Shown piece after piece: positions 16,600 through 24,477 of a DNA stretch of 64,000 bases. Source of the DNA: Crocinitomicaceae bacterium (GTDB taxonomy: Bacteria > Bacteroidota > Bacteroidia > Flavobacteriales_D > Crocinitomicaceae); assembly GCA_016709005.1 (NCBI GenBank), contig JADJEU010000020.1, positions 124,001-188,000 on the forward strand, given 5' to 3'. A program made the translations under genes and the position numbers. Positions within the stretch are counted from its first letter, which is position 1, and each line of letters begins with the position of its first letter. The notes below the pieces were generated by a model, which saw only the letters and a program-made list of their open reading frames with translations, was not told the DNA's origin and made no database searches.

Positions 16600-17529
16600 A
16601 TGAAATTCACATCAGAACAGACCCTGCAAAGCATTGCGGATTTTTTGGGTTGCACCTTTGTGGGCAATCCCGAAATGAAAATAACCGGTATCAACGAAAT
16701 CCACAAAGTTGAACCCGGCGATATTGTATTTGTTGATCATCCTAAATATTATAAAAAAGCACTTAACAGTAAGGCTGATATTGTCATCATTGATAAACCT
16801 GTTGATGACATTCCAGAAGGCAAAGCAATCATTATTTCAGATGCTCCATTTGATGCATTCAATAAAATCACACTTCATTTTTCACCTTATAAAGTCTGGA
16901 CAAAAGCAATTGGAGATAGTTTCACAATCGGTGAAGGTTCAGTTGTTCACCCAAATGTTTCGATTGGACATAATGTTTCAATTGGAAAAAATTCAACCAT
17001 TCTTTCTGGAGCAGTATTATGCGATTACACGATTATAGAAGATGATGTTGTAGTTGGTCCAAATGCGGTGATTGGACACAGCGCTTTCTATTACAAAAAG
17101 AAAAGTAATGGTTACAACCGCATGCACACTTGTGGAAGAACAATCTTGAAAAGTCGTGTTGAGATTGGAGCAATGACCACTATCGATCGCGGTGTTACGG
17201 GCGATACCATTATTGGTGAAGGAACAAAAATTGACAATCAGGTTCATATTGGTCACGATACTGTTGTTGGAAAAAATTGTTTGTTCGCAGCAAATGTTGG
17301 AGTAGCTGGCTGTGTGATTATAGAAGACGGCGTGACCTTGTGGGGACAAGTAGGTGTAACGAGTGATGTAACCATTGGTGCCAATGCAGTTGTTCAAGCG
17401 CAATCAGGAGTATCGCGCAGCTTAGAGGGCAATGCTACTTATTTTGGTTCGCCGGCAAACGATGCACGAACCGTATTGCGTGAGATGGCGGCACTCAGAA
17501 AATTGCCGAGCATCATCGAAAACTTATGA
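16600..17529 (+). CDS. lpxD: LpxD-like UDP-3-O-acylglucosamine N-acyltransferase
   Basis: Residues 1-100 form the LpxD N-terminal uridine-binding domain (ITGINEIHKVEPGDIVFVDH). A left-handed beta helix of hexapeptide repeats follows (IGHNVSIGKNSTI and so on) with the catalytic histidine in NQVHIGHD. The tail GSPANDARTVLREMAAL is typical of LpxD, which adds the second 3-hydroxyacyl chain in lipid A synthesis. At 309 residues it is shorter than the usual 340, and the loop HSAFYYKKKSNGYNRM differs from the canonical one. It may therefore be the second LpxD-like paralogue found in some flavobacteria. Its stop overlaps the next start (ATGA). Confidence 0.82.
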   Translation: MKFTSEQTLQSIADFLGCTFVGNPEMKITGINEIHKVEPGDIVFVDHPKYYKKALNSKADIVIIDKPVDDIPEGKAIIISDAPFDAFNKITLHFSPYKVWTKAIGDSFTIGEGSVVHPNVSIGHNVSIGKNSTILSGAVLCDYTIIEDDVVVGPNAVIGHSAFYYKKKSNGYNRMHTCGRTILKSRVEIGAMTTIDRGVTGDTIIGEGTKIDNQVHIGHDTVVGKNCLFAANVGVAGCVIIEDGVTLWGQVGVTSDVTIGANAVVQAQSGVSRSLEGNATYFGSPANDARTVLREMAALRKLPSIIENL

Positions 17530-18767
17530 CATTTGTTCCGGAAAAAATATTGATTGAACTTGAAAGCAGACTGAAGGCAAAGGACTTCAAACTGAATTCT
17601 CTATTGGAGATTACGAAAACGATTAATCTCAATAAACCAGTCGATGAACTTATCCGTATTTATCATTTCATTCTTCACGAGCAACTCGGATTAAGAAAAT
17701 TTATACTCTACACAAATCAACGTGGCTGGCAGATTCTGGTAAAGTCTGGCATCAAAGGTAGCATCAAAGACATTTGCGTCGAAACCGATATTCTGCGCTT
17801 CATAGAAATTACCGTAATTGAATCCTCGTACAAAAAATCACTGAATGATTTTGATGTGATCATTCCGGTCATGCACAAAGACAATGCACTGGCTTATGTT
17901 GTGATTGGCGGATTAAAAGAATTGCAAACGAATCCTTCGGTTGCTTTTGCGAATCTTAATTTTATTCAAACACTCACTAATATCATTGTCGTTGCTATTG
18001 AAAATAAACGATTAGCGAAAGAAAGTGTCAAGCAGGAAATAGTCAAAAGGGAATTAGAGCAAGCTTCAGAAATGCAGCGTCTACTCTACCCTTCTAATCT
18101 ACCCTCCAATCAGAAAATTGATATCTCAGCAAAATATTTATCGCACAGTAAAGTGAGCGGTGACTATTATGATTATATCCGTTTGAATGATGATGAATTT
18201 ATCATTTGTATTGCAGATGTCAGTGGAAAAGGATTGTCTGCTGCCATGCTGATGGCAAACTTTCAGGCAACCGTGCGCACTATTTACAATTACCGAAGAA
18301 TGGATTTGAAAGAGCTGGTTGTGGAATTAAACAAACAAGTTTTTGCAAGTTCGGGCGGTGAAAAATTCATTACTTTTTTTATTGCAGAATACAACTCTGT
18401 CACGCGTAAATTGAAATATGTGAACGCTGGTCACAACTGGCCTATTTTGATTCGTGGAAAATCATCTTCTTTCTTAAACAAAGGGTGTATTGGATTAGGT
18501 ATGTTGGAAGAAATTCCGAGCATAGCCAGTGACGAAATTGAAATTCAAAATAATACCACGTTAATTCTTTATACAGATGGTGTGGTTGAATTGGAAAACA
18601 ATAGCGAAGAACAATTTGAAACCGAACGACTCACTAAAATTGTTCAAAGTTTTTATCCGCTTTCGATGGAAGATTTAAATGAGATTATTTTTTCAAAATT
18701 AGATGACTGGCGAGGAGCTAAGCGTTATGTAGATGACACGGCGATCTTGTCTTGCAGAATTTTTTAA
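17526..18767 (+). CDS. GAF-domain SpoIIE-family (PP2C-type) protein phosphatase
   Basis: Residues of about 15-160 form a GAF-like sensor domain. A short helical linker (EIVKRELEQASEMQRLLYPS) leads to a SpoIIE/PP2C catalytic domain (about 200-410). Metal-binding motifs are visible: GDYYDYIRL, IADVSGKGLSAAMLMAN, YTDGVVELEN and DDTAIL. Such phosphatases dephosphorylate STAS-type anti-anti-sigma proteins in partner-switch pathways. The four-base ATGA overlap with lpxD, and murF 21 bases downstream, mean a signalling phosphatase is made from an envelope-synthesis operon. A SiaC-like protein (32895) and a STAS-like protein (60226) elsewhere in the window are possible but unproven substrates. Confidence 0.9.
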   Translation: MTFVPEKILIELESRLKAKDFKLNSLLEITKTINLNKPVDELIRIYHFILHEQLGLRKFILYTNQRGWQILVKSGIKGSIKDICVETDILRFIEITVIESSYKKSLNDFDVIIPVMHKDNALAYVVIGGLKELQTNPSVAFANLNFIQTLTNIIVVAIENKRLAKESVKQEIVKRELEQASEMQRLLYPSNLPSNQKIDISAKYLSHSKVSGDYYDYIRLNDDEFIICIADVSGKGLSAAMLMANFQATVRTIYNYRRMDLKELVVELNKQVFASSGGEKFITFFIAEYNSVTRKLKYVNAGHNWPILIRGKSSSFLNKGCIGLGMLEEIPSIASDEIEIQNNTTLILYTDGVVELENNSEEQFETERLTKIVQSFYPLSMEDLNEIIFSKLDDWRGAKRYVDDTAILSCRIF

Positions 18768-18788
18768 ACCGTAAATCAGTTTCTCAGA

Positions 18789-20072
18789 ATGAAAATTGAA
18801 GAGCTCCACAAACTATTTCTGAACGCAGATGGTATATCTACTGATACCCGAAAATTAAAACCAAACAGTATCTTCTTTGCATTGAAAGGTGATAATTTTA
18901 ATGCCAATCAATTTGCTGCACAAGCCATTTCAGAAGGTTGCTCGTATGCGGTGATTGATGAAAAAGAATTTGCGATTTCAGACCAGTTTATTTTAGTAGA
19001 GAATGTGCTGAAGACTTTACAAGATTTAGCGAATTATCATCGGAGACAGTTTAAAATTCCGGTTATTGGAATTACTGGAAGCAACGGAAAAACAACTACA
19101 AAAGAATTGATTGGTGCCGCAATTTCGACAACCTATAACGCGCTCATCACTGAAGGAAATCTCAACAATCACTTAGGTGTTCCGTTCACACTTTTGCGAT
19201 TGAATATGGATCACGAAATTGCGATTATAGAAATGGGCGCAAGCAAACCGGGTGACATCAAAGAACTTTCTGAAATTGCAGAACCAACGCACGGAATCAT
19301 CACCAACATAGGTGCCGCACACATTGAAGGATTTGGTTCTTTAGACGGCGTGATCAAAACAAAAACAGAACTTTACAACTTCATAGCACAAACAAGCGGC
19401 ATCCTTTTCTATCATGCGGCAGATTCAATTCTAACATCAAAATTACCTGCCGGAATTCAAACCATTTCATACGGCGAATCCCAGGGAGACATTACGGGCT
19501 ATATTACATCACTGGATCCGTTAGTTAATTTTAAATGGAAAGAAAAAAACTACGAATCTCCGGAAATAAAAACACACATCGTTGGCAAATATAACTTCAC
19601 CAACTTCCTTGCTGCTATAACGATTGCACGTTTTTTCGAAGTCAGTCATGAATCAATCAACTAAGCGCTTGCAAATTACATTCCGTCGAACAAGCGATCA
19701 CAAATTGAAAGGACAAAACGCAATACCCTAATTGTTGATTGTTATAACGCAAATGCCACCAGTATGATGGCTGCGCTTGAAAATTTTGTCGCTATCCCAC
19801 ATAAAAGTAAATTAGCAATACTTGGTGACATGCTTGAATTGGGTCCCATTTCAGAAGAGGAGCATCAAAGAATTGCCGACTATTTAAGTGATAAAAATAT
19901 TGAAGTGAATTTTGTTGGAAAAGAATTCGGCGCAACTAAAACAGCTTTTAAAAAGTATGCACACGTGAATGATCTCCTTGCTGAAAAATCACTACCAAAA
20001 ATTAATGATCATTTGGTTTTGATTAAAGGATCAAGAGGGATTAAGTTGGAACTGGTTTTGACGGAGTTGTAG
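18789..20072 (+). pseudogene. murF: UDP-N-acetylmuramoyl-tripeptide--D-Ala-D-Ala ligase, interrupted by an in-frame TAA
   Basis: MurF completes the peptidoglycan precursor in the cytoplasm. The N-terminal UDP-binding domain, the ATP loop GITGSNGKTTTKE and NHLGVPFTLL are visible. The frame is stopped by TAA at 19662-19664 (after HESIN), yet continues in the same frame without indels: ALANYIPSNKRSQIERTK, then LIVDCYNANATSMMAA and ILGDMLELG, the Mur ligase C-terminal domain, to a normal stop at 20072. The stop thus replaces one sense codon (Gln or Glu expected from the family). MurF is essential, so the reading may be a sequencing error. If it is true, reinitiation at ATG 19764 or suppression would be required. 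Length without the stop (427 aa) is normal. Confidence 0.9.
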
Positions 20073-20073
20073 A

Positions 20074-20119
20074 AAACCTTCACTTCGGCTCCGCTCAGTG
20101 ACCGGTTTTCGGAGAGTTT
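20074..20119. repeat. 46-bp direct repeat, copy 1 (left of GIY-YIG gene)
   Basis: It is identical over 46 bases to 20604-20649. It contains the core CTTCGGCTCCGCTCAG within a small hairpin (TCACT...AGTGA). The same core, in the opposite orientation and with a different stem, forms the loop of the palindromes at 20234 and 20769. Confidence 0.85.
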
Positions 20120-20226
20120 AGTTCATTTTTTTCAGGTCAATCATGCAGCAGTTTTTTAGTGTTTAGTTTTCCAATCTGATCGTTGACCAGTTTTTCCTAC
20201 ACTTTTTTCATATTGCTGCGTCAGCG

Positions 20227-20577
20227 CTAAAGCGGTGGCTGAGCGGAGTCGAAGCCACCATTTATTATCTCTTTCTCAAAATACTTACTGTGTGATTTAT
20301 TCTGACAAGCCGCAAATTTTCGAAGGTCAACTACATTATTTTGAATCAAAGCGATCTTCTTTTTTCTTCCCCAACCTTGAACTTGTTTCTCCCGAAAGAA
20401 AGCATAATCAATTCGAGAAAATTCTTCATAATACACTAATTCAAAAGGTAATCTTTTTCGAGTATAATTAGCGCCGAGACCATTTTCATGTTCGATCAAT
20501 CGCACTCCAAGATTATTTGTGCTGCCTGTGTAAAATGTGTCATCTGCACATTTAAGAATATACATCCATCCCTTCAT
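20227..20577 (-). CDS. GIY-YIG nuclease-family protein (UPF0213/YhbQ-like), embedded in repeats
   Basis: This 116-residue single-domain GIY-YIG protein starts MKGWMYILKCADDTFYTGST (the GIY and YIG strands appear as WMYIL and FYTGS). It has the catalytic arginine in LGVRLIEHENG and the helix FFREKQVQGWGRKKKIAL. Such proteins are small putative endonucleases of unknown cellular role. The last residues (NGGFDSAQPPL) are encoded by the palindromic repeat at 20234-20259, so the repeat supplies the stop region. Copies of a 46-bp direct repeat and of the palindrome lie on both sides, an arrangement that recalls RAYT genes between REP sequences. It is separated from murF and the downstream dehydrogenase only by repeat-rich DNA. 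Confidence 0.88.
   Translation of the reverse strand: MKGWMYILKCADDTFYTGSTNNLGVRLIEHENGLGANYTRKRLPFELVYYEEFSRIDYAFFREKQVQGWGRKKKIALIQNNVVDLRKFAACQNKSHSKYFEKEIINGGFDSAQPPL
20234..20259. repeat. 26-bp palindrome, copy 1, overlapping the GIY-YIG 3' end
   Basis: GGTGGCT ... AGCCACC (7-bp stem) encloses GAGCGGAGTCGA. It differs from the copy at 20769-20794 at one loop base. It encodes the last residues of the GIY-YIG protein on the minus strand. Confidence 0.85.
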
Positions 20578-20603
20578 TTTCCTTCGCTCAAAAAAATCTC
20601 GTC

Positions 20604-20649
20604 AAACCTTCACTTCGGCTCCGCTCAGTGACCGGTTTTCGGAGAGTTT
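20604..20649. repeat. 46-bp direct repeat, copy 2 (right of GIY-YIG gene)
   Basis: Exact copy of 20074-20119, same orientation, 530 bases away. It is followed by degenerate fragments of the same core (CTGCTCAGCGACTGG near 20668, CCGTTCAGTAACT near 20708), suggesting a decaying repeat cluster. Confidence 0.85.
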
Positions 20650-20768
20650 CGTTTATTTTTCTAGTCCTGCTCAGCGACTGGTTAGTAAACTCGCTTCAAT
20701 AGTTGACCCCGTTCAGTAACTAATTTCAGCGAACTATTTTTTTTTCAAATATCTACGTTAGGTGTTCC

Positions 20769-20794
20769 GGTGGCTGAGCGGAGCCGAAGCCACC
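20769..20794. repeat. 26-bp palindrome, copy 2, before the acyl-CoA dehydrogenase 3' end
   Basis: Same 7-bp stem as copy 1 with loop GAGCGGAGCCGA. The distance from the 46-bp repeat (about 120 bases) is close to that in the left-hand pair, so the pair appears duplicated on either side of the nuclease gene. It sits just past the stop of the dehydrogenase gene. Confidence 0.85.
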
Positions 20795-20799
20795 TTCGC

Positions 20800-21942
20800 C
20801 TAATCTTTCAATATCCCTCTTGAAATAACAATCTTCTGAATTTCTGAAGTTCCTTCGTAGATCTGTGTAATTTTTGCATCACGCATTAAACGCTCTACGT
20901 GATATTCACGCACGTAACCATATCCTCCGTGAATTTGAACAGCTTCGGTTGTGACGAATTGCGCAATTTCTGACGAGAATAATTTTGCCATGGATGCAGC
21001 TTCTGTATAATCTACTCCACTGTCCTTCATTCCTGCTGCATTCAAACACATCAATCGTGCTGCTTCAACCTGCGTTGCCATATCAGCTAGTTTGAAAGCA
21101 ATTGCCTGATGCTGATGAATTTCTTTACCAAATGTTTTGCGTTGCTTAGCATAAGCGATTGCCAATTCTAAAGCACCCGATGCAATTCCCATTGCTTGGG
21201 AAGCAATTCCAATTCTTCCGCCACCCAATGTTTGCATGGCGAATTTAAAACCAAAACCTTCTTCTCCAATTCTATTTTCTTTTGGAACTTTTACGTCATT
21301 GAAAATCAACGTGTGCGTATCTGATCCGCGAATTCCCATCTTATCTTCTTTCTCACCAACAATAAATCCTGGCATTCCTTTTTCAAGGATTAATGCATTG
21401 ATTCCATGATGTCCTTTTTCACGATCTGTTTGGCAGATCACGATATAAATTGAAGCGGTTCCTCCATTTGTAATCCAGTTTTTTGTACCGTTTACCAAAT
21501 AGTGATCACCCATGTCAATCGCAGTTGTGCGCTGTGAGGTTGCATCAGATCCTGCTTCTGGCTCAGACAAACAAAATGCCCCGATTTTTTCTCCGCGTGC
21601 AATTGGAGCCAGGTATTTTTGTTTTTGCTCTTCGTTTCCAAATGTTTCAAGTCCCCAATTAACGAGTGAGTTACAAACTGACATACAAACAGCAACTGAA
21701 GCATCAACTTTAGAAATCTCTTCCATTGCCAAAACATATGAAACAGTATCCATACCTCCGCCGCCATATTTAGGATCGACCATCATTCCAAAAAAACCAA
21801 GTTCTCCTAATTGCTTCAATTCATCGTAAGCAACTTTTGCATCACGATCACGCGCAATAACTCCCGGCTTTAATATATTCTGAGCAAAATCTCTGGCTGC
21901 TGCCTGAACGGCTAATTGTTCTTCTGTTAGTTTGAAATCCAT
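20800..21942 (-). CDS. Acyl-CoA dehydrogenase (short-chain/butyryl type)
   Basis: This FAD enzyme (380 aa) introduces the alpha-beta double bond in fatty-acid or branched-chain acyl-CoA oxidation. It starts MDFKLTEEQ at 21942; an ATG 39 bases upstream lacks family support. Signatures include AFCLSEPEAGSD, the FAD-binding WITNGG, and the C-terminal QIHGGYGYVREYHVERLMRD followed by QIYEGTSEIQ, whose glutamate is the catalytic base of short-chain members. It is a single gene with no electron-transfer flavoprotein adjacent. Its upstream region is shared with divergent anmK, and a TAAATTTG -7 match lies at 21986-21979. Confidence 0.93.
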   Translation of the reverse strand: MDFKLTEEQLAVQAAARDFAQNILKPGVIARDRDAKVAYDELKQLGELGFFGMMVDPKYGGGGMDTVSYVLAMEEISKVDASVAVCMSVCNSLVNWGLETFGNEEQKQKYLAPIARGEKIGAFCLSEPEAGSDATSQRTTAIDMGDHYLVNGTKNWITNGGTASIYIVICQTDREKGHHGINALILEKGMPGFIVGEKEDKMGIRGSDTHTLIFNDVKVPKENRIGEEGFGFKFAMQTLGGGRIGIASQAMGIASGALELAIAYAKQRKTFGKEIHQHQAIAFKLADMATQVEAARLMCLNAAGMKDSGVDYTEAASMAKLFSSEIAQFVTTEAVQIHGGYGYVREYHVERLMRDAKITQIYEGTSEIQKIVISRGILKD

Positions 21943-22049
21943 AAGGGTGACTTTAATATGGTTTGTAATTTGAGTGAGCAAATTTAACTATATATTTTAT
22001 TCGATCTTTCAAAAAAGTTGGATTAACTTCAAACGCTCAAAGATTAAGA

Positions 22050-23135
22050 ATGGCAGATCAAAAATGGACAGGTGTCATTGGATTAATGTCAGGGACTTCA
22101 CTGGACGGTCTTGACATTTGTTATGTTGAATTTGCATTTATCAATAATACCTACGAATTCAGAAATCTAAAAGCCAAAACAATCGCCTATTCAGAAACCT
22201 GGAAACACGATTTGAAAAACGCATTTTATCTCAGTCCTCCTGATCTTGAAATATTTGACTCAGTTTTTGGAAAATTTTTAGCTCAAAATACACTTGATTT
22301 TATTTCAGAAAACGTGCTTCAAAATAAGGTTGAGTTAATTGCTTCACATGGTCATACGGTCTTTCATCAGCCCAATAACAAAATCACCGTTCAGATTGGT
22401 TCCGGCAAAGAACTGAATGAATTGACGGGAATAAAAGTCATCAATGATTTCAGAATAAAGGATGTTTTATTGGGTGGTCAGGGCGCTCCGCTGGTGCCTG
22501 TTGGAGATCTTCATTTGTTTTCAAAGTATCAGGCTTGTCTCAATCTTGGAGGATTTTCAAATATCAGTTTTGATCAAAATCAGAAGCGGATTGCCTTTGA
22601 TATTTCACCGTGCAATCTTCCAATCAATCAGCTCTGTAAAAAATATTTCAACCTTGAATTTGACAGGAATGGAGATATTGCCCGATCAGGAACGTTGATT
22701 GAATCTTTGTTTAATGAGTTAAATGCAATTCCTTATTATTCACAGTCACCTCCAAAATCATTGGGTTTTGAATGGCTTACTGAAAAATTTATGCCGATTG
22801 TAGACGGTTATGCTGATCACAAACCGGAAGCTCTGATCAGAACGATCACGGATCATGTTGGTTTTCAAATCAACGAGGCGTTGAAGAATAATAAGATTAA
22901 GGAAGTTCTGGTTACCGGTGGTGGAGCCTATAACCAATATCTTATCAACTATCTGAAAAAAGGTGAAGCCCAAATTGTCATTCCACCTGCTGAAATTGTA
23001 GAGTTTAAGGAGGCTTTAATCTTTGCATTTCTCGGATATCTCAATTTAAACAATTCGATCAACACCCTTAAATCAGTGACGGGTGCATCAGAAGATTCGA
23101 TAGGCGGTGTCAGACATTTTGGTCATCAACAATGA
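22050..23135 (+). CDS. anmK: Anhydro-N-acetylmuramic acid kinase
   Basis: AnmK phosphorylates and hydrolyses 1,6-anhydro-MurNAc in peptidoglycan recycling. The N-terminal signature GLMSGTSLDGLDICYVEF is diagnostic. ASHGHTVFHQP, DFRIKDVLLGGQGAPLVP and the C-terminal VTGGGAYN (ATP-binding) follow in family order. Length (361 aa) is normal. It stands alone, divergent from the acyl-CoA dehydrogenase, and gives a second peptidoglycan-linked function in this window besides murF. Confidence 0.94.
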   Translation: MADQKWTGVIGLMSGTSLDGLDICYVEFAFINNTYEFRNLKAKTIAYSETWKHDLKNAFYLSPPDLEIFDSVFGKFLAQNTLDFISENVLQNKVELIASHGHTVFHQPNNKITVQIGSGKELNELTGIKVINDFRIKDVLLGGQGAPLVPVGDLHLFSKYQACLNLGGFSNISFDQNQKRIAFDISPCNLPINQLCKKYFNLEFDRNGDIARSGTLIESLFNELNAIPYYSQSPPKSLGFEWLTEKFMPIVDGYADHKPEALIRTITDHVGFQINEALKNNKIKEVLVTGGGAYNQYLINYLKKGEAQIVIPPAEIVEFKEALIFAFLGYLNLNNSINTLKSVTGASEDSIGGVRHFGHQQ

Positions 23136-23223
23136 TTGGTTAAAACTTTTTGATTAAGACCTTCTTTAACCAGAACCAGAGCGGAAATCTTTTCTAATTT
23201 TGAACGTTTAAATCTGAAGATAC

Positions 23224-24453
23224 ATGATTAAGCTGCTCGAAAAATTCGAGAACAAAAGACCTGAGATAGTGTTTGAGTGGAAAGATTCCGAAACGGAAGC
23301 TGAGGGTTGGGTGGTTATAAATTCTTTAAGAGGTGGTGCTGCCGGCGGCGGTACACGCATGCGAATCGGTCTTGACAAACGTGAAGTCGAGTCGCTTGCA
23401 AAAACAATGGAAGTAAAATTCACCGTTGCGGGTCCGCAAATTGGTGGTGCAAAATCCGGAATCAATTTCGATCCAAAAGATCCGCGCAAAGAAGGTGTGC
23501 TCAGAAGATGGTATGCTGCAGTTACTCCTTTGCTGAAACATTATTACGGAACGGGCGGTGATTTGAATGTGGATGAAATTCATGAAGTGATTCCAATAAC
23601 AGAAGATTGTGGTGTTTGGCATCCGCAGGAAGGTGTTTTTAACGGGCACTTTCAACCGCGTGAAGCTCAAAAAATAAATCGCATTGGTCAGCTGCGTCAA
23701 GGAGTTTTGAAAGTGATTGAAGATGCAAATTATTCTCCCGACGTCACCAGAAAATATGTAGTAGCAGACATGATCACCGGTTACGGTGTTTCAGAATCTA
23801 TCAAACACTTCTACGCTATTTGGGGTGGAGATATTAAAGGCAAACGCGTCCTTGTTCAAGGTTGGGGAAATGTAGGTTCCGCAGGCGCTTATTATCTTGC
23901 ACAACAAGGTGCTGTAGTAGTTGGTATTATTGACCGCGTTGGTGGTTTAATTAAACCAGAAGGATTTTCTTTTGAAGAAATCAGACAACTCTTTTTAAAC
24001 AAAAACGGAAACGAGTTGGTAGCACCAAACATGCTTTCTTATGATGATGTGAATTCCAAAATCTGGGATACAAAAGCAGATATTTTTATTCCTTGCGCAG
24101 GTTCACGTATGATTACTAAAGATCAGGCAGACCGTATGATCAAAGCCGGCGTAGAAGTTATTTCATCTGGTGCCAACGTACCTTTTGCTGATAAAGAAAT
24201 TTTCTTTGGACCCATTGCCGCAGATACCGACAATAAAATTTCAGTGATTCCTGATTTTATTTCAAACTGTGGAATGGCCCGTGTATTTGCTTACCTCATG
24301 AGCAGTGATCTTCCAAAACTAACCGACCAGGGAATTTTTGAAGACACCTCAAACACCATCAAAAACGCATTAGTGGAATCACACAAAAAAAATAATGCAA
24401 AAACAAATATTGCCAAAACGGCATTTGAAATCGCCCTACATAAACTAATATAA
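23224..24453 (+). CDS. Glu/Leu/Phe/Val dehydrogenase
   Basis: This oxidative-deaminating amino-acid dehydrogenase has 409 residues. The substrate domain has GGAAGGGTRMR, KFTVAGPQIGGAKSGIN (catalytic lysine in GGAKSG) and TGGDLNVDE. The NAD-binding domain has VLVQGWGNVGSAGAYYL, a GxGxxG fingerprint. Substrate preference (glutamate versus branched-chain) cannot be read safely. The gene ends 24 bases before nhaD on the same strand and may be co-transcribed with it. A TAnnTTTG match (TAATTTTG, 23195-23202) lies upstream without a good -33 box. Confidence 0.9.
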   Translation: MIKLLEKFENKRPEIVFEWKDSETEAEGWVVINSLRGGAAGGGTRMRIGLDKREVESLAKTMEVKFTVAGPQIGGAKSGINFDPKDPRKEGVLRRWYAAVTPLLKHYYGTGGDLNVDEIHEVIPITEDCGVWHPQEGVFNGHFQPREAQKINRIGQLRQGVLKVIEDANYSPDVTRKYVVADMITGYGVSESIKHFYAIWGGDIKGKRVLVQGWGNVGSAGAYYLAQQGAVVVGIIDRVGGLIKPEGFSFEEIRQLFLNKNGNELVAPNMLSYDDVNSKIWDTKADIFIPCAGSRMITKDQADRMIKAGVEVISSGANVPFADKEIFFGPIAADTDNKISVIPDFISNCGMARVFAYLMSSDLPKLTDQGIFEDTSNTIKNALVESHKKNNAKTNIAKTAFEIALHKLI

Positions 24454-24477
24454 TATAACCTAAAACGAAAAATTATT

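Noticed and set aside
20074..20649. 46-bp direct repeats as ends of an integrated element or attachment sites
   Set aside because: No integrase or transposase lies between them, the repeats contain hairpins, and related palindromes occur outside, which fits a repeat cluster better than an att pair.
20074..20794. CRISPR array
   Set aside because: Only two copies of each repeat, no regular spacers and no cas genes.
23137..23172. TGGTTAAA/TTTAACCA hairpin after anmK as a terminator
   Set aside because: An 8-bp AT-rich stem with a 20-base loop and no T run is too weak.
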